Shown here in pieces: positions 23,301-36,831 of a DNA stretch of 64,000 bases. The stretch covers positions 53,146,268-53,210,267 of the forward strand of contig CM067360.1 of NCBI GenBank assembly GCA_034401795.1, read 5' to 3'. The notes below the pieces were generated by a model. That model made no database searches. It was not told where the DNA came from and saw only the letters and a list, made by a program, of their open reading frames with translations. Within the stretch, counting starts at the first letter, position 1. Each line of letters opens with the position of its first letter. The translations under genes were made by a program, and so were the position numbers. The stretch comes from Chaetoderma sp. LZ-2023a. Taxonomy: Eukaryota > Mollusca > Caudofoveata > Chaetodermatida > Chaetodermatidae.

Positions 23301-24060
23301 TATTTGAAGGCGACAGCACCAGGCGAAGACGTAGGTGTAGACGTAGTTATTAAATTTCTCAAACAGAAAACACCTTTCTGGAGTTATTGTCATGGCTGCC
23401 AAGGGCAAAAAGAAAGAAATCATCTCCATGCCATCCGTATCCGGACTCTTATTACATTCAGTGGGGTCAGAGACCCTCTTTTGGTGGACACCAACCGGCA
23501 GGACAGGATCCAGCAACGAACACCAGCGATGCAGGCCACATCACAATGACCACGGTGTCCAACGAATCGACAACTGAGCAGTAGGCCACACTCAGCGGTT
23601 ATCATCGCTGAGCACAGCCCACTAGCGCAGAGACCAGCCAAGAAGAAGAGATGCCTTCTCAGCAGCGAGGAGGACGTCATACGTCATAGGTACACCGTAA
23701 AACCGGTTCCTTATGGGGCACCAAGGCTTCCAAATGACGGGATTGGCACCTTATGGCTCTGGAGAAACGCTATGTGCAAAATAGTATGCGCACGCGAACA
23801 GAGATAACCAGCTTGTATGATGAAGCGCTGTTCCTTCCTAAAGTGGTATATCAACCACCAGCAGACGAACATACATTCAAGCAGGAATAAGACAGGAAAC
23901 TAAGAGCTATGAGCCAGTCCTTTCATCAGACCCAACAGACGAGAATTTCACAACTTGGAGAAGAATCAAGGAATCACACTCGATACAACAACTCCACTGC
24001 ATGGGACAACAAGGTGGCAACAACACGGGACAGCGGCATATTATTGTAAGGACACTCACT
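23300..24060 (+). pseudogene. Unrecognised broken coding-like stretch
   Basis: Several plus-strand frames read as plausible Gln, Glu, Arg and Lys-rich protein fragments, broken by stops near 23579 and 23888. One fragment includes LFLPKVVYQPPADEHTF followed by a Gln/Arg-rich, possibly coiled-coil run. I do not recognise the family. It may be a second retroelement's gag-like protein or the 3' end of the gypsy element. Confidence 0.25.
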
Positions 24061-25714
24061 GCCATATGCGCGTTCCTTGTATGACGCAGTTATTACCCCT
24101 TCTCTCTGGTAGTTACATTCTGCAGCGATGAGCGTTATAAGGGCACTCACAAGATTGGACTCAGAGATCTCCATCACTATCATCAAACGCTATAGTTAAA
24201 CCAATCTTTTGCAATGTGATTTATCAGCTAGATCATAGATGTAAGGGTAACTTATAACACTAATGAAATTATCATCACATATGGCTTATATATGAAGATA
24301 CTAATAGAGTCTCACAAATGACTATAGCAGCTTGTATAACTCTTTAATACCCAGATCAGCCCACGCGGAAGTAACAGAAGCATTGAGAAATGTTAATTTA
24401 TAAGCCAATCGAAAGGCTTAGGACTGGCGGTATGATCAGCGAACGAAAAGAAGAAGAAGAAGCCAAGCTAAATCTATTTCGGAGGATACACTACTGTAAT
24501 GTATGCCTTAATAATTCCTGCAGTAATTACCGGTGTAAATTTTCTAAACTTGGCTTCTCTTGATTCGCAAATTTATTTAACCAAAATATATATTTATCGT
24601 GACAATTAAAGGGTTATGGTTAAAAGTGACAGAAATAACTATGATGTGTTGATTTTCGACAATAATCCTATTTTTGCAAAGCAAGAAAATATTGGTTATC
24701 ATTTCAGCTATAGGTATTCACAAGAGAATCTCTGACAGAGGCTAGACGTCAAAAATGTTTCAGCATTTGAAACATCCTGTAACATTTTAATATCAGGCCC
24801 TACCTAAGTGGGTAAGAGTATGTTATTATCTCAGATTATAAAGCATCGTCAGCTGTTATTTGACAAACGCGCGGATTGGATTATCTTATGCTCCGGTTCA
24901 TTTTAACCCTCGTATGAGAGCTTAGATCGGTCTATAGAGCTATACGAGGGGTTCAAAATGTTGTTCCGGATTCCTCTAAGACGAATCTAATGCCAGAGGC
25001 TGACAAACGGGTTACTGCCTATTTTACGAAACGATGTCATCACAAGCACTGTTTTATTATTCATATCGCTCAAAACTTATTCTCGAAGAGCAATAGTCAC
25101 GGGGACACATCATAGTAACTTCATAGATGTGGTAGGCACTACTGTAGCGCCTAAACAAAGGTATGGGTCTAGTTATATTTGAAGTTCGACAGTTGAGATG
25201 CCTTTAATAACCTCTCATATAACGTTAATATACCGAGACAGGAAGAATTTTACGTGGATGGAAATCCAGAAAGGTTCAGTAGATCACAATACCTCTGGCT
25301 TCGACTGCTAGTGAATCTATCTATCGCCATCCCTCAGCCTCTGACAACCGCAACAACAACGACATTAGATTACCATAGCCTAGATCGTACAGTGTTCACG
25401 GCTGGTTCGAATATCGTAAAATGGCAACGTAAATCTCATGCCATAGATGCCAGAATCAAAAATAGATATTATAATTCTCAGCATCGGCGCTTTAATGGGA
25501 GTATATCCAGAAAACGTGTTCGAGAATGGTTAGCTAGGCAACAGACCTATTCCTTATAAAGCCTCAAATGTGGGAAGTTTACTCGAGACCATATTAGAAT
25601 CAGTAGCGTAGATCAATTGTGGCGAGTTTATCTTAATGGCATGTCAATGCTAGCCAAAGACAATGATATATATATATATATAGTGCATTGGAATACCTTG
25701 CTTATATGATTAGA
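24060..25714. other. Spacer before macro-repeat 2
   Basis: No gene is recognised. A short hairpin lies at about 24899-24960 (arms with ATTTTAACCCTCGTAT and ATACGAGGGGTTCAAAAT), possibly another small MITE. The ORF at 25254-25559 has no family motif. Confidence 0.4.
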
Positions 25715-28700
25715 CGATAGCTGTAACAGTCGGACGTGGCCTCATATTACAGCTATATTACATATCTGGAATTATGTTGGACTGCTGTTATCATCTGTCA
25801 TGACGATCGTAGAGGCATTATGGCGTATAATTTTGATCGAAAGCCAAAACCAGCAGACGGTAGAAATTAATATTCACGATAATCTTCCATTCCAGAGAGC
25901 TAAAATAGACAGGCCGGCTAATATTGATCAAAGTATCTATTTCCTGGTGGAGAAAGCTTTGCTTGCAGCAAGAAGTGAACTACAAATAACGCTATAGATA
26001 ATAACTCGATTTTCTCCACCATATGGTGCATGACCCGTTTGCTATATCAAAGGAATAATCATATTTGTGCCGCCGGCTAAACCTTCTCGTACATATTTAA
26101 TATCCTTCTCGCATGCTGTGCCCCTGTCAAGCTGTTACGTCAATCGTGTGTCATTGATTCGATACATCGATCAAACCCCTGCGTGATTATCAAACAACCA
26201 ATTAAAAGCTATGAGGAAAATGACGAAATGTAGGATATTGGTTAATTTGTAAACTTATTTGGTAGGCTTCACGTCTAACATCCACAGTTGCAATGTTCTC
26301 TTATCGGAGTGTCTGAGTACATGAGGAGACAGAGCCAGTCTGGATAATACTGCGTCATTATGAATTGGCGGAATCTCCAAATACAGAGCAAATTCAATCA
26401 ATGTTTTCAGATTTGGAGCTGGGTGGAGGGGTGGGGGTGAGGCGAGAAACAGTCAAACAATATTCCAGACGCACTTCCATTCAAAAGATAAAAGCATAAA
26501 ATCGCCCTTATGTAAATGGCGAGTGTGCTACAGGGAGATACCGGTTGAGACATGACGCAAGTCCAATGCCATCCAGCCACTATCCGAGACTCACATTATG
26601 TAGTGCCTGATTCACAGGGACGATATACTTAACCACTGTTTAGATAGTTAAAGGAAACAAAAGGTACACAGCCTTTGTGATGATGTCTGGAAAAGACAAA
26701 TGTAATTTACTTTTTGAGACTTGATTTATTAGCCGCTGGGAGTTGAACGCTCTCATCGCCGAGTGAAACCCGTGCATGCAACATTGAGGGGGTTGGTGAT
26801 ATCATACTGCTCCATCATTGCTGATGTCTAATCAGATGTCACAGCCGTGCCACACGGATTACATGTTTGCAAAACTAACTCCATACAGCGGGAGCAAATA
26901 TGAATGATTACCAGTCCAAACTCTCAGTTCCATCCACCATGCAATAGTCTGGCACCAAGCTTGTCAATCACGTTCATATTATACAACATTCCTTTATGAT
27001 TAGACACAGCGTAGCTACAGGCGCTTCACTCAGAATATAATACTGAACAACAACAACAGCACGTTGATGAATTCTCAAATTTCATATTCATCAGTATGCT
27101 ACAGTATTTATATTTCTTATTTTCGATTAGCCATGCCATATTTCACGGAAATACCTTTAAGTGTGATTTTCAAATAGAATGGCGGTTGGTCGTTTCATGG
27201 ATTTGTTCATCCTAAATAGGATAATCAATTTACTTTGGGTAGTAACAAGTGCTCCCAATCGCCGTGCAGAGGTATTATGTCAATGAATGAGTATAAGATA
27301 CAATGCATTGCGCATACCATTTAATGTCCACTTTCCAAAGAATCGCATTGCAACGTTATAATGTAGAAATTTCAAGTTGGATTACAGTGTCTTTGGTGAA
27401 ATTGCAATTTAATAAACATTCTGTTGAATATTTTGAAAGTATTTTGATTTGTGGTAGATGTTCAAGATATTCAGCAGCTTGAAATCCAGGATTCGAGGTG
27501 AGATATCTAGAAATGAGTCCTATCTGCTCGACATACTGTAGAGGTTTATGTTCATCTTAACAAAGGCGTTAATGTTAGCTATTGCTATATTTCGTAATAT
27601 AGGCAGGTCACAGGCCCAATAGTGCCTGGAATTCCGGGATACGGGCGTAGAATAATATCTTTATATGTTTTCTATTCTGGCATCAATTCATATGATCTGA
27701 AGTAGTCCTGTCTCTGAATAATATATATATATATATATATCCAGACCTGTGCACAAGACCACCTGTCTTCTAGAGCCAAAAGATGGTGGCTGTTTAAGAC
27801 AGATAGTCGAATGAGCACATGGGTTATGAAAATTTCATATTTTGACCCCGATTGGTATATCTTATAGAACATCATGGGATCTTAGAGATGGCCGTATACA
27901 GCACCAACTAATTATTTGTGCTTAACAATGTGGTTTCTTAAGACGGGACTTAATGTATTAAGATCAGAAGCAGTGTCTCTATATCTGCATTGGATGATTA
28001 TACACCGGTTAGATCATCCGAGAAGCCAAAATTTACTTCATATGGAAATTAGATTCATGCAGCGAGTTTCCCATTATCTCTAGATGACCGAGTCATTGCA
28101 GTACTAATCAACAGTCGAGGGCTTTCATGATATGCGATTATTGTTACCCATGTGGTTATATATTGGTGCATGTGTACGTGGGTTATAAGTAATAGAGGTA
28201 CCCATTTCTAGATAGACCCAGTCCATTTCTAATTCAACTCCGCTCACTTTTGAAAATGGTTGAAATCGATTTGAAAATTTGAAACCGGACCTCACATAAT
28301 CTATGCAGATTACTGGGCCAGCACTGGCCCAAAGATTACTGGGTCAGCACTGGCCCAATGTTGCTCAAGTGACCAATACCAGACCAATAATCTGCATTAT
28401 CATGGCTATATCTATATGGCAAAGCTTGTCATGGTTTAGGTAATGATGTGTTGTTTTGCTAGGTTTTGTCACGGTCAAATTCTTTTACCAGGATGGCCTA
28501 ATAATAACTGTGAAAACTGTGCCCAGAGTCAACACACTATATTGCGAAAAGTTGACATACCGTCAAGATGTCGTCAGTATCCGTCAGCCAAATTGATGTT
28601 GAAGTTGAACAAGACAAGCACCACTTGAGACACCACACCCACCGATGATAAAATGTGGAACAGGTTTTCGGGTTTGTTACATTTTATTACCCTTTATACA

Positions 28701-29057
28701 TGCTGGACAGTACACTGGTTACTAGATTGGACCCGACTACTGAATTATAGGCGTATTCCGGTGACACCTTTAATAAGTTCATCATATATTGTTTGAGTGT
28801 TGCATAAATGATACAATCCGATACATCTAACCTGATGCGTGGGCATGACCAGTACACATGTGTTAACCTTTGCATCTTTGAGTTTTTAGAGTATGTTGGC
28901 ATAAAGTACATTACACAGGGTGTTTTGTGATCAAATCTTGTAAAACCCAAGAGCCTCGTGGGTCAATCTGAATTCCAGCTGAATTTGTGATATCGAGAAT
29001 TATATACGGTTATTTGAATTTGAGATCGAATGCTCTTTCCTGATAATTTTAGCGAAG

Positions 29058-29765
29058 ATGGTGTAGGTGGTGACTGCTGATGGCAGTGATGGTGTGGATG
29101 ACATTGGCTTGGTATTGACAGGGTCGGTTTTGGTGGGAGTGGCTGCCCAACAGTTGGTGGCAGTGGCTGTGGTGCCGGTCATGGTGGTGGTGGTGGTGGT
29201 GGTGGTGGTGGTGGTGGTGGTGGTGGTGGTGGTGGTGGTGGTGGTGGTGGTAATGGTGTCGGTTGTGGTGGCGGTGTTGGTGACAGGGGCAGCGGTAGAT
29301 GGACCAGTGGCAGTAGCTGTTGCGGTGGCGGTAGAGGCAACAGTGGCAATGGTGGAAAGGTGGTCGTGGTGGTATTGGTGGTGCTGGTGGTAGTGGTGGT
29401 GGAGGCACTAGTGGTAGCAGTGGTAGTGGTGCTGCCGTCTGAAGTGGTGTTGGCCCTGGCGTTGGCGTTGGTTGTGGTTCCGGTTTGGCGGTGGTGGTAG
29501 TGGTAGTGGACGTGGTCGTAGTCGTGGTGGTAGTGGCGGTGGGGGTGGCAGCGGCGGCGGCGGTGGTGGCGATGGTGGGTGTGGTAGCTGTGGTGGCGAT
29601 AGTGGTGGTGCTTGTGGTTGTGGTGGCAGTTTGATAATCGTAGTGGTGGTTGGGTTGCCGATGGTGGTGGCGTTGGCCGTGCTTATGTTGGTGATCCTTG
29701 TTTTGCTGCTAGTCCCGCTGGTGTTGTTGTTGTTGTTGTTGTCTCGGTTGTTTTTGATGTTCCAT
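29058..29765 (+). repeat. GGT/GTT-rich tract, copy 2
   Basis: Homologous to the tract in copy 1, with a (GGT)n core of about 70 bp at 29180-29250, GGT/GGC imperfect repeats, and a GTT run at the 3' end just before TTCCATATCAGAA. The G-rich strand has many closely spaced GG steps. Confidence 0.85.
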
Positions 29766-30006
29766 ATCAGAAATGACGCATGTACGTGTCCATATATGTT
29801 GGTATAATGCCATCAGAATCCAATGCTATGGCGCCTCTCAAATTCACAAAGCGTCTTACTCTGATTAATTGGAATAATCTCTATACGGATTTTTGGCAAC
29901 TCTCAGATTTTAGCGATTGATACCTATACACAATTAAAATACAAGTACTTAGGAGCCTTAATGCACATCTGTTTTTGGAGCCATTTCTCATATCAGTTTA
30001 TCAATG

Positions 30007-30520
30007 CATGTTTTCAGCAACATCCTAATCATCAAGTATTCGTGGCTATTAGTTTAATGGATGAATCCACTTGTGGCTATTCCCCGCTCATCTCTAGCTA
30101 AGCTCCCCCTCCACATGCGCTGAGTGTTTTGGATCGATTTATATACTTTGAACCCTAACTTCCCTGAATTCCATTTCCAAGGTACCTATACAGGAGGATG
30201 AGTACATGTGAGAACCTAATTTGACTGTGAGCTGTTGCTGCCGGGTGCTGCCTATGTCAAATTAGTTTCAAAAAGGTCAACAGAATGTTTATTAAACAGT
30301 AAATACATACAATTCGTACACTTGACGGACTATTAAGCATTCATGACGTGCATAAGGGCATTGAACACGTATTTTCATTGTGCCGTCAGCTTACATGAGA
30401 TGTAATTGATAATGACGTCATATACTTGAGAGACAGATTAGATTCATCAATTCTCATAATAGTTTAGCATGTTTTCAGCAACATACTATTCATAAAGTTA
30501 TCAGTTTCATTGATTTAAAC
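30007..30520 (+). mobile_element. CRE-foldback MITE with duplicated flanks, copy 2
   Basis: The element (about 30080-30450) has the family's left block, central hairpin and TGACGTCA right end (near 30413). It is bracketed by two diverged copies of a roughly 50-bp flank beginning GTTTTCAGCAACAT (30009 and 30471). Copies 1 and 3 have that flank once and no insert. Copy 4 has the same arrangement, so the insertion predates the split of copies 2 and 4. Confidence 0.75.
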
Positions 30521-32454
30521 TCACCGCATCACACCATCCGCCATGACTGAGGCTGTTCACAGCTATTCATTATGTGAACTGTGGCGTACGAGGTCATCTA
30601 CTGTTTATCATTATGCAACAGACACTTCAATTGGAGGGAATGTGATTGCATCGGAGAAAGTTCCTTGTTTAGTTCCATATAAAAAGCCCACAGGCTAGTG
30701 TCCAATCCTGTGAATTTTATGAATGAAATTTGAAATTCCTATTTCGCGCATCTGTGTTTTCTGACGCAAATTAGATTCTAACTCGAAATACATTTCCTTT
30801 CACACGTGTCTGTCCAATTGGATTTCTCCACGAGCCATTCATGATGGAGAAGCGTCACTGCCAGCAAGCATTTCCTTGATGTTTAATTAGGTTATTTCCT
30901 ATTCAATACATGTGGGGTAATTTTGTATCTGCAATGTCTTGTTAAAGGCTCCACTAGAAGGCATTTTCTCGGTTTTGGTTCCAAAATCAATGGCGCATGG
31001 TGTTAATCATCTGTGTGATTTCTCAACGATTGGCTCAGGAACTAAATGTGGTATAAAGTAATCAAATATCAGGAATTATGAAACTTCAAACGCTACCTGA
31101 ACTTGGGCTGGCTTCCAGTTCTCATAAAACGATATATTAGATGTAGATGTGTAACTATTAAAATCTGTTTCGGAGTCGTGTATAACGAAGTCTACTTAAG
31201 TATACGCAGGAAAAATTTTGATTTACTTTGATACCGTGTTTGGGTTTAGAAAATTCTCCGCAGGCGCACCAAGTCTTAGATACAGTTTTGTTCATGGCAG
31301 AAGATGACTTCCAGAGTTGGGTGATGGATCTTGGTGGGTAAATTTAGTAGCATGGACGTAGACATATATTCACGCAACGTTGCTACAAGAACTATACTGT
31401 CTACAAGATTCGGACAGGTGTGTCATGATTACTGACAGGTAGATCACCATGACTGGCACCCACGCTAGGAACACAATAATATCGATCGATTCATGGTACA
31501 GAACGATCGCGTGTTCATGTCGCCACGCATAGGTTAATTGGTGGCATGCTATCTATTGAGCAAAGGTTATTGTCATATCATTAACTTCTTAGCTAATTCA
31601 GTGAATAAAGGATACCAATCGACCAGGGACATCAATTTCGAATATGTTAACGTGAGAGTGTCGGACCTTTTTCTCAACAGTTCTGATATCTGACAGCAAT
31701 GGTATCGTGTAATCCTATAAATCTGATTCCAGGAGACAGAAGAGGTGATCGAGACAGAAACGGTGATGAAATTGACTGATGAATGACGTTGACGATGTCG
31801 ACGACGATACCAACTCTGGTGCTAATTGTTAAACGTCCAAATCTTCTTCATTGACCTGAACCAAACTATTCACAGGAGCCGTTTTGGTTAGAGATTTTTC
31901 ACGAAATTATATATACTACTATTTACTCAATGTCAGAGCAGGAAGACTGAGGGACAAACGGATAGTTATCTGAAATGGATTTGTGGAGATATCAACTGTT
32001 AACTCTTATTTGAAATTGCATACAATATGACAGGTACCAAATCATTGTGCTAGACGTAGGGTGGCAATGATGTCCTGATAAAGTGCTTCTCCCAGGTCAA
32101 TACATAGGCATACTCTAACAGGCAATATCAGGAACATACTGATTGCGTGCACGCTCCCGCGGGCACGCTTCTATTTATTGCTGCCTAGAATTGCCTATAG
32201 GCGCGGCCATTTCGTACAGGGGATTGTGGGGATGTTTCTTGCGAGATCTCCATCGATACGAGATCTAGCAATTCTCGGCGCGAAGACACGGCTCTATTTT
32301 TAGATTGCCGGATATCTCATAATTATGATCTTCATGCGCGTGATTCATGACGAGTTCTCTTATTTGTTCGGGTCCGACTGTAATAGAGTTTGGGCGGCGA
32401 TGACAGATTAATTATTTTAATAAACAGCCAACGGAACTCCAAATAACTACTCTA

Positions 32455-33567
32455 AACAAGTACACATATTGATGCAAGGCATCAATGGTAAATAGCGTGC
32501 CGGAGCTTATTATAATTCTGAGAATAAACTCAACTGTTTCATGAAAAAATGAAGTTATATAAAGGCATACAAGCCACTTATGACAAAAACATAACGCGGA
32601 AAATAAACACAAAAGAAGGAATATTTCTTGCAAAAAGATATGGGCAGTATTAGCTACGGGCTAGGAAAAGCAGCTTATATTTTTGGTCAGTCCAACAATT
32701 GTTCCATCCATCCTTTTTCCTAAACATACGTGAAGAGCTTATTACCAGGAAATATATTGGTGAAATATACACTGCAATGCTAGTGAAATGCACAAAGCAA
32801 GTATATTTTTGATGCAATACAGGACCCCGATCTGTACCGACAGATAACCTTTTCAACAAAGTTAAGTGGCCAGGATAGAACCAATACCGTGAACCTAGTT
32901 TTCTCCAACGAAAATGATATATAGTAGAAAACATTCTGACAAGACCCAGTGGGAAACAGCCACAATCGTGATCAGTTTCATTTAGCTATCATATCTATTA
33001 AACGATATCTTTACTGGAAACAGTGACAAACTATTAAATCAAATATTTTTGTTCAACAAAAAGGCCAAAATCAGCCTCAACCGTTGTAATGATGACGATC
33101 TTGTTGACCATATGTGTAAATGTTAGGGTATTAGCCTGATAAGTCAGGTTCTACCAGTACACGCGGCTAATAATATGGGATATGTAGAAATATTTTCACA
33201 TTACTATAATAAATATTTGGTGGTAGAATTATTACAATATTTCGCACAGCACGAGAGTATAGTGAGTTCTACATGGCCTTATGTTCGAAAACTGACTACA
33301 AGGCATGTAGAGATAATCTGGTACCGAATATAGTACATTATTGGAATTTGACAATGGTGTGCCACTACTAAATTGCATATGACGAAATTACTGTATAGTA
33401 CAGATTTTTTAAACCTTTGATACTTTATTAGCGTATTCATATACATATCTAACCATATGGGTGAACTTCTGGGGTCGAACCTATTGCAAACAGTGAGGTA
33501 CAGAAAATCGTTGATCTGACAGAATTTGCGCCAATTTTCGGTATGGAATTGTGTACTATGAAATTAC
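32455..33567 (+). repeat. Left arm of the 6-kb foldback element
   Basis: Inverted complement of 36832-38196. On the minus strand an open frame of 94 codons (32650-32934) faces a similar frame in the right arm. Most codon differences between the arms change the amino acid, so there is no sign of protein-level selection and I do not call it a gene. Confidence 0.85.
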
Positions 33568-33639
33568 TTTGACTAGACGCTGTTCGAATTGTATGTCTTT
33601 GCTATTTATTCAACAGTCATTTTCTATGATAATGGCTGG

Positions 33640-34030
33640 GTTCGATCTGTAACTGAAGGATATGACGTCATAATCAATTACTTCATATACAGGCTGACGT
33701 CACAATCCAAAATGTGTAAATGAATGGCGTATCGAGCTCAGTCATGAGCATTGAATAGTCCGGTAAGTGTACGAATTGTATGGCTTTACTGTTTAATCAA
33801 CATCGTGTTGAATATTTTGAAACTAATTTGACGTGGCGTTGTTGCGGCCAGAGGCAGCAAACCTTTAAAATCACCCAGTCAAATTAGTTTCAAAATAGTC
33901 GTCAGCTTACCTGTATAGTTACCTTGAAATTGGAAGTCTGGGAATTCATTATTCAGCGTATATATATATACATCGATTCCAACACGCAATACGGGGTGGA
34001 GCTTAGCTAGAAATAGGCGTGGCATACCTA
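33640..34030 (-). mobile_element. CRE-foldback MITE (inverse orientation)
   Basis: TGACGTCATAATCAATTAC lies near 33664 and a second CRE near 33699. The central hairpin (GAATATTTTGAAACTAATTT and CAAATTAGTTTCAAAATAG) lies near 33809-33898, then the left-block sequence ends near GGAGCTTAGCTAGAAATAGG. It is nested in the foldback element's spacer. Confidence 0.7.
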
Positions 34031-34259
34031 GAAATGGATCTCTCTATTGAAATTGTCATGAGCAAATTGAGCATTACATGGCTAATACCACTTGGTAATG
34101 CGTGGCCCACACAATATGGACCCTTGTATTAAGAGACAACCCATATTTATAGGTCACATATCTTAACGAGGCCACTCTTAAATTGTTGCCCTGAATACAA
34201 CGTACTCGTCCTCTGACGGAGGGAGGATAATTAATACCACTTGCTAATTGGCATTCTCA

Positions 34260-34610
34260 TGTTTTCTATCCATCATATTACGTCATATGATGTCTTAATA
34301 AACGACGTGACGTATAGGATGACGTCATAATCATGACGTCATGACTGACGCAATTTAGTCCGTCTTAAATGCTTAATAGTCCGACACGTTGTACGAATTG
34401 TATGTCTTTGCCATTTACAAAACATACTGGTGAATATTTTGAAACTAATTTGACTGGGCGATGTTACTGCCACAAGCAGCAACAGCACCCAGACAAATTG
34501 GTTTCAAAATAGTCAAAACCCTACCTGTATAGTTTTCTGGAAATTGATAGTCAAGAAGCTCAGAGATCCATCGACATCAACACGAGCGCGGTATTAATGT
34601 ATTAATATAC
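34260..34610 (-). mobile_element. Second CRE-foldback MITE (inverse orientation)
   Basis: A repeat of the family directly after 33640-34030, with CRE sites near 34320 and 34336, the hairpin near 34430-34525, and the CGACATCAACACGAGCG end. The two adjacent copies in one orientation suggest tandem insertion or duplication. Confidence 0.7.
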
Positions 34611-34769
34611 CATCCGGATTCAGTGACCGATTGACTAACGTTAGGCCTATGGAAGTCATTTCAAGCAACCGCCACCAAGATGTGACTTACTTGGCCACAC
34701 TTGTATGAAATTTCAATATCTCAGATAAAGACAACTATACGAATATCTTTTTTAATACTTTGACTGGTA

Positions 34770-34790
34770 GCCCCCCCCCCCCTCCCCGCC
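34770..34790 (+). repeat. C-rich run
   Basis: About 13 C residues interrupted by one T and followed by CCCC. Confidence 0.9.
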
Positions 34791-34882
34791 TACCCACCTA
34801 CGTGTTGCTATCATAGACCTGTATTAAGTATTGCAACAACAACGACTGCCCATGTAAGCCTATCATCTTCTCTTAATGTATT

Positions 34883-35120
34883 TTAACCCTTTCATCAGGA
34901 GACCACCAAAACCGGCCTCTACAGTGATCTTGAAGATGTTAATTTGCAGGTCAAGAGAAGATCGTTTTTGAAAATTCACCACTGAAATGGCTGGCTCGAT
35001 AATTGAGCCAGTCATTCCAATAGTAACTCTTCAAAACAGTCGTCTATTGGCCTGCAAATAGGCACTCAATAACCAAATTTTTTTTTTATTCTTGACTCAA
35101 GTTAGGTAATACAGGGTTAA
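34883..35120. mobile_element. piggyBac-like MITE, second copy
   Basis: TTAA at 34883-34886 and 35117-35120, ends CCCTTTCATC and ACAGGG, and the same central inverted pair around GGCTCGATAATTGAGCC. It is diverged from 9049-9279. Confidence 0.7.
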
Positions 35121-35839
35121 TAAATTATGAGGACGACGATGGTGTACAATGTCTGTTTAACCTTTCCCCTATTGTATTATAGTATGATTCACATTTGTTG
35201 TATTCGAGATAGGGTAAAAATTAGAGACTTGTTACAGACAGTCTTGAGGCGTACTATGTGGGTAGTAAATTTCAAAAGAAAAACATGCGTAATAATATTG
35301 TAGAGGGCGAAAAAGTAGACAGAGTTCGCTAACAATAATGGATCCATCTAAAAATAAAGGCTTGGCTTCTTCGAAACTACGCCTCTCATGTAATGATCGG
35401 TCATCTTCTTACGTTATCACAACGACTAGACTGTTACACAGATTCAACTTCGGATACCAGACAGACCAGGACCCAGTCTATCTCCGTAGCGGACTGTAGA
35501 AGCAACACTGTGGATCGTGCAATCGCTACGCCAATGGCTACTCAATAGGCCCCTACATAAGAGATACATTTCTCGATCTCGTATCGAACGAGAACTCGCG
35601 GGATACGAATGAATAATGGATGTGTGATTATCAGTAGTATCCTTTTGTCTTTAATCCATCCGTGGGAATAAATCTATGAAGGGCCAATGCAAATATGTAG
35701 CAGTATTGATAGACTACCAATGTTCCAAATTTCCAGTCAAAACTGCGGTCAATAATATTGTAGCAGATTGTTGAATACAGAAATCAACCGAAAGTGTAGG
35801 CCTATCCATGTGCTAAGTTAAGAACGTCTACAGGAAATT
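35121..35839. other. Unassigned spacer of the foldback element
   Basis: No gene motif, array or inverted repeat is seen. Confidence 0.4.
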
Positions 35840-36831
35840 CGGCCACACAATTTCAACCATATTGTTAGATAGGTATATCAATACACTAGTGAAGTAATGG
35901 ATTGAGGTTAAAAAAAATTGTTCAGTGCCCTATTGTCTGTAGTATGTTTAGCCCCATAATTTCATCTACATAGACTAGGTATATTCCGAATCTAACAAAT
36001 TCTAGATGAAATAATTTTATTAGGCAAAAATTGGCTTAAATGTTGGTGTTTTCGTGCTTTTCGGTGCCCTACTGTCCGTATGTAATATGGTTGGCTGCAG
36101 AAATTCGCTCACATAGACTTAGAGGGATTTGAATACGATAGTCATATTGGGAATTAAAAAAAATTCGACTGTGAAGTAATTTCGTAGTATACGATTTCAT
36201 CGCGTAAATTCGTTTCAATTTTGGCAGATCTGCGGGTTTTCAATGCCCCACTATTACCTGTCTGCAATAGGTTTGGCCACATAATTTCACCGATATGGTT
36301 AGATAGCGATATGAACACGCTAATGAATCTTGAGTTTTCTACCACGTAGTAATTTCGTAATATTCAATTTACTAGCCAAGGACAGTTGTCAAATGCCAAC
36401 AATTTACTATATTCGGTATCAGAATATCTGTTCTCGATTTGTAATACATTTTTTTATATATGGATGTATATAACTCAAAATGAGCTAGTGCTTTTGCACA
36501 ATTCTACCATCAAGTAATCTCATCGTAGGTAGTTACATATTCGCCGTATGGCCCCGTTATAATATGGTTGGTTCACATTCACCACATTCAGATAGGTGTC
36601 GGTATGTCCTGGAATATCGCTCATAATGGGTTCGGCCCCAGAATGTCACCCATATGTTTAGATAGGTATAGGCATACGCTTACGGAGTAGTGAGATTTAA
36701 AAATTTCATAACGTAAATAAGCTCAAACTTAGGATAATTCATGGTTCTCATTGCAATACGTTCAACCCCAGAATTCCACCCACAAATACTTATAGGAAAT
36801 ATGCTAGTTGTATTCCAAATTCTACAGGAAC
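35840..36831 (+). repeat. Array of diverged subunits next to the right arm
   Basis: A block resembling GGTTTGGCCACATAATTTCAC then ATGGTTAGATAGG and GAATACGCTAATGAA recurs at irregular spacing of about 110-230 bp (near 35840, 35960, 36085, 36275, 36630, 36750) and again within the arm near 36917. A larger 36171-36540 segment resembles 36830-37200. Confidence 0.6.

Noticed and set aside
32650..32934. 94-codon frame, with a partner frame in the other arm
   Set aside because: The arms are alike as DNA, and most differences within the frame change the amino acid. No family is recognised.
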